A stretch of 11,913 nt of DNA, from assembly GCA_043747595.1 (NCBI GenBank), contig JAYTOX010000128.1:1-11913 (forward strand). Direction: 5' to 3'. Under the pieces are notes generated by a model, which was not told the origin of the DNA, did no database searches, and saw nothing but the letters and a program-made list of their open reading frames with translations. A program made the translations under genes and the position numbers. This DNA comes from JADKIH01 sp043747595. Its GTDB lineage: Bacteria; Bacteroidota; Bacteroidia; AKYH767-A; 2013-40CM-41-45. Numbering within the stretch: position 1 is the stretch's first letter; each line of letters begins with the position of its first letter. Of the stretch, positions 1 through 7,414 are shown piece by piece.

Positions 1-194
1 AAACGCAAATTTGTTTTTCCACCAAACTGTTGAGCCAATCCAAAATTAAGACAAATAGATTTTGAATGCCCAATGTGCAAATAACCATTAGGCTCAGGAG
101 GAAAACGTGTAAGTACACGACCGCCATGCTTTCCATTTTTTATATCTTCTGCAACAATCTCCTCGAGAAAGTTGGCATTTTTTTCAATTGACAT
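1..194 (-). CDS. glnS: Glutaminyl-tRNA synthetase, N-terminal fragment (cut by window edge)
   Basis: The enzyme charges tRNA-Gln with glutamine in the cytoplasm. Reverse translation from the ATG at 194-192 gives 64 residues beginning MSIEKNANFLEEIVAEDI and then running out of the window. Residues 32-43 read PPEPNGYLHIGH, the class I signature of GlnRS, with the HIGH tetrapeptide at 40-43. The following SKSICLNFGLA also fits GlnRS and separates it from bacterial GluRS, which has PSPTGxLHxG. The ATG lies one base after the gltX stop codon, so the two genes are almost certainly co-transcribed and probably translationally coupled. The catalytic core, the KMSKS loop and the anticodon-binding domain lie outside the window, so completeness cannot be judged. 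Confidence 0.93.
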   Translation of the reverse strand, partial: MSIEKNANFLEEIVAEDIKNGKHGGRVLTRFPPEPNGYLHIGHSKSICLNFGLAQQFGGKTNLR

Positions 195-195
195 A

Positions 196-1764
196 TTAAT
201 TTGATTTTGTAATCACCGATTGCTTAATACTTTTTACACCGGCATTAATTCTGTTTATCACTTCTTCTTTTCCAAATAACTCCAACATTCCAAGTAAATC
301 TACACCAGTTCCTAGTCCACTTACTATTACTCTGAAAAGTTGCATCACTTCGCCCGGCTTCATTCCTTGTCCTGTTGCTACTTCTTTTATCTTCGCATCA
401 ATATCAGTTATAACAAATGAATTCATAGTTTGAAATTCTGCAGTAAGAGCAGTGAAAAATTTCTCTAACTCCAGCTTCCATTTCTTTGCTACAATTTGTT
501 CGTCGTAAGTATTCGGCGCTTCAAAAAGATATTTCCCTTTATCAATAAACTCGTTTTCAAACTGAACTCTTTCTATTAAAAGCGAAACTACTTTTTCCAA
601 ATAACTTTCAGACATTCTTTTGTCGTTTGCATCGTAGCCAAGTTGTTTTTCAACCATTGGTTTTAACAAACTTGCCAATTTATTTATTGGCTCGTGACGT
701 AAATATTGCTCGTTAAACCATTTAGTTTTATCCGGATCAAATTTGGCTCCGCTTTTACTTACTCGCTCCAACGAAAAATCATGAATCAATTCTTCCATTG
801 TAAATATTTCTTTATCCCCACTTGCATGCCAACCAAGTAAAGCCAACATATTCACAAAAGCAGCAGGTATATAATTTCGCTCGCGATACCCCGACGATTT
901 TTCGCCTGTTACAGGATCGTTCCAGTCGAGTGGAAAAACAGGAAACCCTAATCGATCACCATCGCGCTTACTTAACTTTCCGTTTCCGTCGGGCTTTAAT
1001 AATAATGGAAGATGCGAAAACTGAGGCATCACATTTTCCCACCCTAATGATCGGTAAAGTAAAACGTGCAAAGGAGCTGAAGGCAACCATTCTTCGCCGC
1101 GAATCACGTGAGTAATCTGCATCAGATAATCATCAACTACATTCGCTAAATGATACGTTGGCATTCCATCACTTTTAAAAAGAACTTTGTCGTCGAGTTG
1201 CGATGTGTGAACAATTACATCGCCACGAATTAAATCGACTACTCTGATCTCTTCGTTTTCAGGAATCAACATTCTAATCACAAATGATTCGCCTGCCTGA
1301 ATTCTTTTTTCAACTTCGCCAGGCGAAAGCGTTAGACTGTTGACTAAATTTTTTCTGGTCTTTGTATTGTAAGAGAACGCCGATTTCTCAGCTTCCATTT
1401 TTTTTCGCAATGCATCTAACTCTTCTTCTGTATCGAATGCATAGTAAGCATTTCCGGAAGCAACTAGTTTTTCAGCATACTGTCGATAAATTGCCATCCG
1501 TTCGCTCTGACGATATGGCGCATGAGGACCATCACCAAAACCAACACCTTCGTTCGGAGCAATACCACACCACTTCAACGCTTCAATAATATAGTCTTCC
1601 GCTCCGGCAACGTAACGGTTCTGATCAGTGTCTTCTATTCTTAAAATAAAATCGCCACCATGTTTTTTCGCAAATAAATAATTGTACAAAGCTGTCCGAA
1701 CTCCACCCACATGCAAAGGGCCTGTTGGACTAGGAGCAAAACGTACACGAACTTTTCTTTCCAT
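196..1764 (-). CDS. gltX: Glutamyl-tRNA synthetase (GluRS)
   Basis: A class I aminoacyl-tRNA synthetase of 522 residues that attaches glutamate to tRNA-Glu. The length is in the usual range for bacterial and Bacteroidota GluRS. The N-terminus carries RFAPSPTGPLHVGG (residues 8-21), with the HIGH-equivalent HVGG at 18-21. LRIEDTD follows at 41-47, and the KMSKS-equivalent KLSKR is at 263-267. The C-terminal third (about 330-522) matches the helical anticodon-binding region in position. The ATG at 1764-1762 is the only sensible start because the conserved Rossmann strand begins at residue 4. A GlnRS gene follows directly, so this enzyme is probably discriminating (Glu-tRNA-Glu only) rather than also mischarging tRNA-Gln. 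This is inferred from gene content, not from a specificity residue. A possible promoter -7 element sits at 1783-1790. Confidence 0.97.
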   Translation of the reverse strand: MERKVRVRFAPSPTGPLHVGGVRTALYNYLFAKKHGGDFILRIEDTDQNRYVAGAEDYIIEALKWCGIAPNEGVGFGDGPHAPYRQSERMAIYRQYAEKLVASGNAYYAFDTEEELDALRKKMEAEKSAFSYNTKTRKNLVNSLTLSPGEVEKRIQAGESFVIRMLIPENEEIRVVDLIRGDVIVHTSQLDDKVLFKSDGMPTYHLANVVDDYLMQITHVIRGEEWLPSAPLHVLLYRSLGWENVMPQFSHLPLLLKPDGNGKLSKRDGDRLGFPVFPLDWNDPVTGEKSSGYRERNYIPAAFVNMLALLGWHASGDKEIFTMEELIHDFSLERVSKSGAKFDPDKTKWFNEQYLRHEPINKLASLLKPMVEKQLGYDANDKRMSESYLEKVVSLLIERVQFENEFIDKGKYLFEAPNTYDEQIVAKKWKLELEKFFTALTAEFQTMNSFVITDIDAKIKEVATGQGMKPGEVMQLFRVIVSGLGTGVDLLGMLELFGKEEVINRINAGVKSIKQSVITKSN

Positions 1765-1782
1765 TTCCTAAATTTAGATTGG

Positions 1783-1790
1783 CAAAGATA
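1783..1790 (-). promoter_or_regulatory. Possible Bacteroidota -7 promoter element for gltX-glnS
   Basis: On the minus strand this octamer reads TATCTTTG, an exact match to the Bacteroidota primary-sigma -7 consensus TAnnTTTG. About 19 bp upstream the -33 site would be TTT rather than TTG, so only the -7 half is convincing. Transcription would begin near 1777, giving a leader of roughly a dozen bases before the gltX ATG. It would let gltX-glnS be transcribed separately from the methyltransferase 50 bp upstream. Confidence 0.4.
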
Positions 1791-1814
1791 GGATTTTGAA
1801 AGACAGAAAAATGC

Positions 1815-2687
1815 TTAAACCGCCGTATGACAGAATCGTCCGAAAACGCCTAATGGCAGTTTTAATCCGCTTGTCGAATTCAAGTATAACTCACCCGTTT
1901 CCAGTTTGTCGAAGTCGCGCAACATATTTTCAACTACGAGCGATGAAAAACCGAGCGAGTAAGTGTTGAGGATTAAAAATCGTTCTTGATCGTCGAGTAG
2001 CTTGAAAACCAAATGCATCATTTCGTTGATCATTTCTTCGAGCTTCCATTTCTGACCTTCGGTACCATGACCATAGGCAGGCGGATCGAGAATAATACCG
2101 TTGTATTTTTTACCGCGTTTTACTTCCTTCTTTACAAAAGACATTGCATCTTCAACAATCCAACGGATGTCGGACAATCTGCTCAGTTCCATATTCTCAT
2201 TGGCCCACGAAACCACTTGTTTTATAGAATCGAGATGAACAGTATCGGCTCCGGCTGCTTTTGCTGCTAAAGATGCTCCTCCTGTGTAGGCAAAAAGATT
2301 TAAGACCTTCGGATTCGGAGTTTTCATACTCTTTACCGATTTGTAAATGTAGTCCCAATTAACAGCCTGCTCCGGAAAAATTCCAACGTGTTTGAAAGAC
2401 GTTAGCGCCAATCGAAAAGAGATATTCGGACCTTTGGTGAGCGGATATTGAACATTCCATCGATCAGGCATATCACGTACTTGCTGCCAGTCGCCGGTTG
2501 ACGAAGAGCGAGGAATAAACTGAGCGTGTGCTTTTTTCTGCCACTCTTTTTGTGAGAGAACAGGATCCCATAACGCTTGAGGTTCGGGACGAATGGTGAT
2601 GTATTTTCCAAAGCGTTCCAGCTTTTCAAAGTTGCCGCAATCGATCAATTCGTAATCGGGAAAGTGAAGAGGGGTTAGAAGTTCCAT
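1815..2687 (-). CDS. Class I SAM-dependent methyltransferase, RlmI/RlmK-like (probable rRNA methyltransferase)
   Basis: A 290-residue Rossmann-fold methyltransferase that uses S-adenosylmethionine. The glycine-rich SAM-binding motif I reads NLFAYTGGAS at residues 130-139. It is followed by a motif II region (AGADTVHLDS, 146-154) and by motif IV LDPPAYG at 200-206. The N/DPP-type motif IV, together with the NLFAYTGG form of motif I, is typical of the RlmI/RlmK (COG1092) group, which methylates bases in 23S rRNA. The N-terminal ~115 residues do not look like a full PUA domain, and the chain is shorter than RlmI (about 400 residues). The exact substrate therefore cannot be assigned and no gene symbol is given. 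It lies 50 bp upstream of gltX on the same strand and fits a translation-related neighbourhood. Base composition resembles gltX, so it appears to be a core gene. Confidence 0.85.
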   Translation of the reverse strand: MELLTPLHFPDYELIDCGNFEKLERFGKYITIRPEPQALWDPVLSQKEWQKKAHAQFIPRSSSTGDWQQVRDMPDRWNVQYPLTKGPNISFRLALTSFKHVGIFPEQAVNWDYIYKSVKSMKTPNPKVLNLFAYTGGASLAAKAAGADTVHLDSIKQVVSWANENMELSRLSDIRWIVEDAMSFVKKEVKRGKKYNGIILDPPAYGHGTEGQKWKLEEMINEMMHLVFKLLDDQERFLILNTYSLGFSSLVVENMLRDFDKLETGELYLNSTSGLKLPLGVFGRFCHTAV

Positions 2688-2709
2688 AGGAGAAGGTGTA
2701 TAAGAAAAA

Positions 2710-2769
2710 TTGATTATTGATTATTCAAAAAGCGACATTGATAGTCATTTTTTGAATTTCAATAATCAA
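2710..2769. repeat. AT-rich inverted repeat, possible terminator hairpin
   Basis: An 11-bp arm (2710-2720, TTGATTATTGA) is perfectly complementary to 2759-2769. Inside it an 8-bp arm (2724-2731, TTCAAAAA) is perfectly complementary to 2749-2756, leaving a 17-base loop. The hairpin is nearly symmetrical and sits between the stop of the coiled-coil gene and the start of the methyltransferase, both on the minus strand. It could end or weaken the upstream transcript. The stem is AT-rich and lacks a GC core, so it is not a classical intrinsic terminator. Confidence 0.5.
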
Positions 2770-2806
2770 TTTATACTAATTGCTTTTATATAAACGATTC
2801 AATCTG

Positions 2807-3544
2807 TTACAGATCGTCGTGATTTATTGCGCTTGAATCGACCGAAGAACTTGACTTAGCAAAGGCCTCATCGAGACGACTTGGAGCTACTTTTTGCGCA
2901 TCGAATTTTCTTTCTGCTGTTTCCGCCAACGACGAATAACCGGTATTTTCTACGAAGGCAGTACCTTGAGCTGTGATTTCGTAATGTCCTTTTTTACGTG
3001 CTCCGGTATAACGTATTAACCCGAATTTTTTCAACGTAGCAACATAACGAGCACCAGTAACACCACCCACACCTGCCAGATTGAAAAGCTCACTTGCTCG
3101 CAATGTAGCAGTCGTATATAAGTGAACAAGCATAATCATCTGCTTTTTCAAATTCGGTCCATTCATTGCCATTTGTCCCGGAAAAGTTCTCCAACGCTCA
3201 TACAAACCTTCCATATCAAAATCGAGCAGCGGATCGTTCAACGCTTTCATTCGATCGGCCGAAATAGGTTGATTATTATTGCTGGCAAATCGACTGTCGC
3301 TCCGCGTACGCAAACGGTCGTTGATCTGCATCATATTCCCATTAATAAGTTGAAGCTCTTCAATACGAACATGTAAGTCGTCGATCACTTTTTGCAGATC
3401 GTCGACACGTTGCAACATTTTGCCATTACGAATCATTAAGTGATTGTACTGGTGAAATAGTTGCTCGTTTTCGTTCGTCAATTCTTTGATTAGCGTCGAT
3501 TGGTTTTCCACCTTCAATTGCAGTTTTTCAATTGTCATTTCCAT
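2807..3544 (-). CDS. Coiled-coil protein with C-terminal winged-helix DNA-binding domain
   Basis: A 245-residue cytoplasmic protein with no signal peptide or membrane segment. Residues 3-80 are heptad-like and rich in E, Q, N, L and I (for example VDDLQKVIDDLHVRIEELQL at 47-66), as expected for a dimerising coiled coil. A polar linker follows to about residue 95. Residues 130-197 look like a winged helix-turn-helix: TLRASELFNLAGVGGVTGARYVATLKKFGLIRYT, then a basic wing (GARKKGHYEIT) and a terminal helix. The arrangement resembles MarR/PadR-type folds in outline, but no family was recognised. The tail is Ser/Asp-rich. The first ATG (3544-3542) is used; a second Met at residue 3 is equally possible because there is no clear ribosome binding site. 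It could be a transcription regulator or a nucleoid-associated protein. Composition matches the core genes, so it is probably not part of the adjoining defence island. Confidence 0.8.
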   Translation of the reverse strand: MEMTIEKLQLKVENQSTLIKELTNENEQLFHQYNHLMIRNGKMLQRVDDLQKVIDDLHVRIEELQLINGNMMQINDRLRTRSDSRFASNNNQPISADRMKALNDPLLDFDMEGLYERWRTFPGQMAMNGPNLKKQMIMLVHLYTTATLRASELFNLAGVGGVTGARYVATLKKFGLIRYTGARKKGHYEITAQGTAFVENTGYSSLAETAERKFDAQKVAPSRLDEAFAKSSSSVDSSAINHDDL

Positions 3545-3934
3545 AGAAGAGTATTTTTCTTTTGAATTTGCGGCAATTTATAATGTATAATGATGATATA
3601 AAAGCAATAAAAAGATAAGTTAGAAACATTTAATGTTGATAAGTGAGTAAGGGGCTGGTGATCAGGGGGGAATGGAAGACCAGACTCAATTTTGCTTGCC
3701 GTTAATGGTGACAAAGAAGAGGACGTTTTTCTTCTCATTCGATTTTAGATCTTGAACCAATGATTCAGGATGGAACGGGCTTGGAAATAAGGCTGCCTAT
3801 TTGACCAACTCAATTATTTCTTTACTTTTATTGTTCCTTTTTCATATCCAATTCTTCTTCTAAATGATAAAGGTTAATTGTTCGTATTTTTAATTTTATG
3901 TTCATTGTATTAAAAGGTAAAATTATAGTCTGTT
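3545..3934. other. 390 bp intergenic gap at left edge of defence island
   Basis: No supported gene lies here. The part next to 3544 is the upstream region of the coiled-coil gene and is AT-rich, with only an imperfect promoter-like TATAAATTG on the minus strand (3576-3584). Positions 3686-3796 are open on the minus strand for 36 codons ending in TGA, without a start codon, and might be a degraded remnant. A 10-bp string (3797-3806) recurs on the far side of the island. Near gajB there is an AT-only inverted repeat at 3891-3925. Confidence 0.6.
3891..3925 (-). terminator. AT-only inverted repeat after gajB, weak terminator candidate
   Basis: TAATTTTA (3891-3898) is perfectly complementary to TAAAATTA (3918-3925), with a 19-base loop. 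On the minus strand it begins about ten bases after the gajB stop codon, where the operon transcript should end. The 8-bp stem has no G or C, so its stability is low and the call rests mainly on position. Confidence 0.25.
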
Positions 3935-5545
3935 TCAATTAGGAATAATTTGAATATTCAGTTTTTCAATTCTATTTTTCAATTCTTCATCTATTTCTTC
4001 TAGGGAAGCAATACATAGTAATTCTTTAGCTCGTGAGAATGCGACATAGCCGATTCTAGGATAATCATCTAATTCATCATCTTTAACTAATTTTTCACTT
4101 TTATTTTTCGTAAGAATTGTTTTTTCTCTTTCTTTAAAATCTGTTTCAAGCCATAATTCTAATTCTTTCTTAGTTTTAGCTATACATAAAATAACTTTAC
4201 TTTCTAATCCTTTAACATTATGAATGTTACTCAAAGTGAAACATTCAGTGTTTTCCAATTTTTTATTTGTTGATATTTTTTTTAAATCTCCTATTATACC
4301 ATGTTTTTTACTTATTTCTTGCTCAGAAATATCTACTTTTAACTCCTCAACAATTTGTTTTTTCAAGTCTATAATCTTTAGCTTATCGTCTGCTTTGTGG
4401 TTTTTTAAACACTTTAAAGCAAATTTCCTAAACTCAATTTTTGAAATATTTGTTTCTGCTTGTATTTTTATTTGGCTTTTTTTTGTTACAGTTGTAATTA
4501 TATTTAACATCGTTTCTACTTGTGTAGTTGTATTACTTTCAAACACTTGTTTATGTGTAATTAAAAACTTTTTAAATAATTCGATAGTATGAGTCTTTTT
4601 TGCAATTATATATACATCACTTTTCTTGTAGTCTTTATCTTCTATTAAAGTCGTAAATTTTTCAATCAAAGGCGTTACATCATGGTCTCTTATAAAGTAC
4701 ACACTATGGTCTGCTAAATTTTCATTCACAACTTTTTTTTGCTGAAAAGGTATCGTATCATAAATTCTAGCATTAAAATTATTGATAAATGTAATGATAG
4801 GTTGTGAACACCTATGATTGTTTATATTGTTTTCAATATTATATATCGATTTTGGAATTTTTAGAATCGGTATAGACTCATATTTCATGTCATATTTAAA
4901 TCCGCTTATATATTGTTCAGGATCACCAACACAATAGATTTCAGTTTGATTTTGTTTTCTTATTGATTCAATTATTTCAAAATGTTTATTGCTAATATCT
5001 TGAAATTCATCTACAAACAAAAATTGCAATCGTTTACAAACTAATGTTCCTACTTTTTGATTTTTAATTGCTTCTAATGCTAAACTTATAGTTTGGTCAA
5101 AAGTTATTAATCCTTTTTTATTTAATGATTCATAGAGATTCTTCCTTACTTTTGCAGCACTTATACCAGTTATTTTCATTTTCTGCTTTACAATATCTTC
5201 AGAGCTTATTTGTAAAAATACTTTGTCAATTTCAATATTTTTATCAATCAATGATACATAAGGTATAACAACGAATCTATTTAAAAAACTATGAATAGTT
5301 CCAATGAAAACATTTGGTGGTATTTTAACTTTTTTTGAAAGGCGAGATTTTATTTCTTCGGTAGCTGCATTAGTATATGTAATAACTGCACAAAAGCGTG
5401 TTGGATGTAATGTTTCCATACAAGCCAAAACTTTCTCAACCATATTATGTGTTTTACCAGCTCCGGGACCAGCAATAACTAATTTATATTCAGGCTTAGG
5501 CTTCTGTTGTACTTGCTTGCTCATCGGAAGTCTCATTTTTTTCAA
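3935..5545 (-). CDS. gajB: Gabija protein GajB, UvrD/Rep-type superfamily 1 helicase
   Basis: A 536-residue superfamily 1A helicase-like ATPase. Its motifs occur in order: Walker A AGPGAGKT (25-32), motif Ia ITYTNAATEEI (55-65), GTIHSF (82-87), Walker B LFVDEFQDIS (176-185), motif III VGDPEQYI (206-213), NHRCSQPI (243-250), motif V IHNVKGLES (441-449) and motif VI VAFSRAKELL (501-510). All ATPase motifs look intact. The length is close to known GajB proteins (about 500 residues). Established work describes GajB as sensing DNA ends and hydrolysing nucleotides while bound to a GajA tetramer. Pairing with a TOPRIM/OLD gene directly upstream makes Gabija the best call over a repair helicase. The ATG at 5545 overlaps gajA by 50 bp; Met8 (5524-5522) begins MSKQVQQ, would cut the overlap to 29 bp, and may be the true start. 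The gene is strikingly AT-rich, which suggests horizontal acquisition. Confidence 0.93.
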   Translation of the reverse strand: MKKMRLPMSKQVQQKPKPEYKLVIAGPGAGKTHNMVEKVLACMETLHPTRFCAVITYTNAATEEIKSRLSKKVKIPPNVFIGTIHSFLNRFVVIPYVSLIDKNIEIDKVFLQISSEDIVKQKMKITGISAAKVRKNLYESLNKKGLITFDQTISLALEAIKNQKVGTLVCKRLQFLFVDEFQDISNKHFEIIESIRKQNQTEIYCVGDPEQYISGFKYDMKYESIPILKIPKSIYNIENNINNHRCSQPIITFINNFNARIYDTIPFQQKKVVNENLADHSVYFIRDHDVTPLIEKFTTLIEDKDYKKSDVYIIAKKTHTIELFKKFLITHKQVFESNTTTQVETMLNIITTVTKKSQIKIQAETNISKIEFRKFALKCLKNHKADDKLKIIDLKKQIVEELKVDISEQEISKKHGIIGDLKKISTNKKLENTECFTLSNIHNVKGLESKVILCIAKTKKELELWLETDFKEREKTILTKNKSEKLVKDDELDDYPRIGYVAFSRAKELLCIASLEEIDEELKNRIEKLNIQIIPN

Positions 5546-7409
5546 TACCTAAAATAAAATCAAAACCATTTGTTATATATTTTGGAATATTAAAGTCTTT
5601 GTATCTCTCTTCTTCTTTTAAAACTTCATATAAATCATTGGCAAAATCTGCTTTATACTCTTCTATTTCTTCGAAAAACACTTGAATTTCTATATCATTC
5701 AATGTAGATGTTTTTAATTTCTTGCCATTTTCTGATTTGGTTTTACTTAGTGCATCAAACATAATATCCTTAGCCTTATCTGATTTGTTTGCTTCTATTA
5801 CATCTTTTTCAAAAGTAGTATCGGAAGAAAATTCTATCAATATATTGGATGATTTATCATATTTTAGTTTTAGTTTTTTAGCTCTTTCAACTAATTCCCC
5901 TTTTTTATCTTTCTGCTCAGTATCTTGGTCTGTCAAAACCAAACATTTTATAAAGAAATTTTCGTTTTTAGTTCGACTGTTTTGTACTAATTCTAAAAAA
6001 TGAGAAAATGCTACACCATTAACATTTACTAATGTGCATCCAATTTTTTGTAGTGTCTTTATTTTACTTAGTTTTTTTGTGTATAGTTCAAAAAAACGTG
6101 GGATTAATATTTGTTCAGAAATACCTTCTACCAAAATCATTTTCCTGCCAAATAACAATGTAGATTTAGTTGCATCTAAATAACGGCTTAAATAGCATTT
6201 GTGTTCTTTGGTTTCTTTATCATCTTTCTCTTTTACATTTTCTAAACCATCTAAAATAAAATGGCTTTTAACTTCATTAGTCTTTTCGTGGTGATAAAGA
6301 ACAACTGTATTTTCTAAATCTAACTTGGAAGTTATATGAGTAGAATGTGAAGTAAGAATTATTTGCATTCCTTCATTAACTTCTGTTGCAATATTTGTTG
6401 CTAAATGCTCTTGTAGATGTGGATGTAGATGCGCCTCGGGTTCCTCAATACCAACTATCCGAAAAAAAACATTTTGCTTTTTTATCGCATCGCTTGTTAA
6501 ATGCGACAAGATCAAAGACATAAAAAGCACATTATTTCGTCCTAAACCATTTCTATCAATACTAATAGGATTCACTCCATATTCAATTGCTAATTTTTTA
6601 AGTATTTCTGTATGTTCAAGAGAACTAAAACGAAACCCAATTTTATTTTGGTCTACTGTTTGTTCTAAAGACATTTTTTTTAACATTTCTGAAATTTCAG
6701 TTTTTACTATTTTTAATTCATCATTTTCATCAACTTTTACATCTAACTCTTTTAGACTATCCTTTATCTTGTCAAATTTGCTTTTATCTCTGTTATTCAA
6801 AATTTTGAAAAGCAACTTACTTTCATTATTCGCAATTAGTTCTTTTTGTGCATCGCGTAAAGCATCTAAAAATTCCATTTTGAGCATTCGCAAAAAATAC
6901 CAATCAACTTGTTTTGTTTGGTCAAGTCCACCGTAGATACTGTATTCATACTTTTCAATTGGTAAATTAATATCATCAATTCCTTTTCCTTTATTTTCAG
7001 TTGCCCACACTTTCCAGTCTCCTCTGTGCCCAAAATAATAAGTTAATTTAGCTTCTTTAAAAGTATCATCAATAAACCAATCTGAAACTATTGCTTCTTG
7101 GTCTTCATTGTTTTCAAAACCCGTTAAAATTACTTCAACTTTTACTTCAGGAAATTCTAATTTATCCAGTCCATTCCATTCTGAAGCAGACTTTTTAAAA
7201 GCTTGATATGTTTCAAAATGGATATCATCAATTTCAAGCATCCTCTTTTTGAAGAATGTTATATCTTGACTAAATACCAAACCAATCGCATTCAATAGAT
7301 TTGTCTTGCCAATATTATTTTCGCCAATGATTAGTGTAAAAGGTTTTAAATCAATTTCAAATTCTTTGAAATTTCGGTAGTTTTTAATATTAAGTTTTGA
7401 AATGTACAT
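5496..7409 (-). CDS. gajA: Gabija protein GajA, OLD-family ATPase with TOPRIM nuclease domain
   Basis: A 637-residue protein with an ABC-type ATPase fused to a TOPRIM nuclease. The N-terminus shows Walker A GENNIGKT (29-36). A signature-like NGLGRNNVLFMSL is at 287-299, Walker B IVGIEEPEAHLHP at 318-330 and the switch histidine TSHSTHIT at 353-360. The TOPRIM part has ILVEGISEQILIP (425-437, metal-binding E428) and LTDQDTEQK (492-500, D494 and D496). Residues 165-285 form the charged helical insertion typical of the dimerisation region. Known GajA is a tetrameric, sequence-preferring DNA nicking endonuclease restrained by nucleotides and released when phage replication depletes them. At 637 residues it is somewhat longer than the best-known GajA (about 580). 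It starts 5 bp after the stop of the restriction-modification gene and overlaps gajB, so all three are probably one operon. A generic OLD nuclease is the alternative, but the adjacent UvrD-like gene favours GajA. Confidence 0.93.
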   Translation of the reverse strand: MYISKLNIKNYRNFKEFEIDLKPFTLIIGENNIGKTNLLNAIGLVFSQDITFFKKRMLEIDDIHFETYQAFKKSASEWNGLDKLEFPEVKVEVILTGFENNEDQEAIVSDWFIDDTFKEAKLTYYFGHRGDWKVWATENKGKGIDDINLPIEKYEYSIYGGLDQTKQVDWYFLRMLKMEFLDALRDAQKELIANNESKLLFKILNNRDKSKFDKIKDSLKELDVKVDENDELKIVKTEISEMLKKMSLEQTVDQNKIGFRFSSLEHTEILKKLAIEYGVNPISIDRNGLGRNNVLFMSLILSHLTSDAIKKQNVFFRIVGIEEPEAHLHPHLQEHLATNIATEVNEGMQIILTSHSTHITSKLDLENTVVLYHHEKTNEVKSHFILDGLENVKEKDDKETKEHKCYLSRYLDATKSTLLFGRKMILVEGISEQILIPRFFELYTKKLSKIKTLQKIGCTLVNVNGVAFSHFLELVQNSRTKNENFFIKCLVLTDQDTEQKDKKGELVERAKKLKLKYDKSSNILIEFSSDTTFEKDVIEANKSDKAKDIMFDALSKTKSENGKKLKTSTLNDIEIQVFFEEIEEYKADFANDLYEVLKEEERYKDFNIPKYITNGFDFILGIEKNETSDEQASTTEA

Positions 7410-7414
7410 ATGAA

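Noticed and set aside
822..1115. Plus-strand 97-codon reading frame
   Set aside because: Antisense to the conserved core of gltX, with no start signal or domain.
3535..3738. Minus-strand 67-codon reading frame overlapping the start of the coiled-coil gene
   Set aside because: Low-complexity Ser/Ile/Tyr-rich translation, no recognisable domain, and it occupies the likely promoter region of the gene at 2807-3544.
4224..4592. Plus-strand 122-codon reading frame rich in Phe, Ile and Val
   Set aside because: It lies antisense to gajB; the hydrophobic run is what the complement of Lys/Asn/Glu-rich AT-biased coding DNA produces.
3935..7409. PARIS (AriA/AriB) or a retron/OLD pair instead of Gabija
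   Set aside because: The second gene has complete UvrD-type helicase motifs, as in GajB, and no reverse transcriptase or DUF4435 gene is present.
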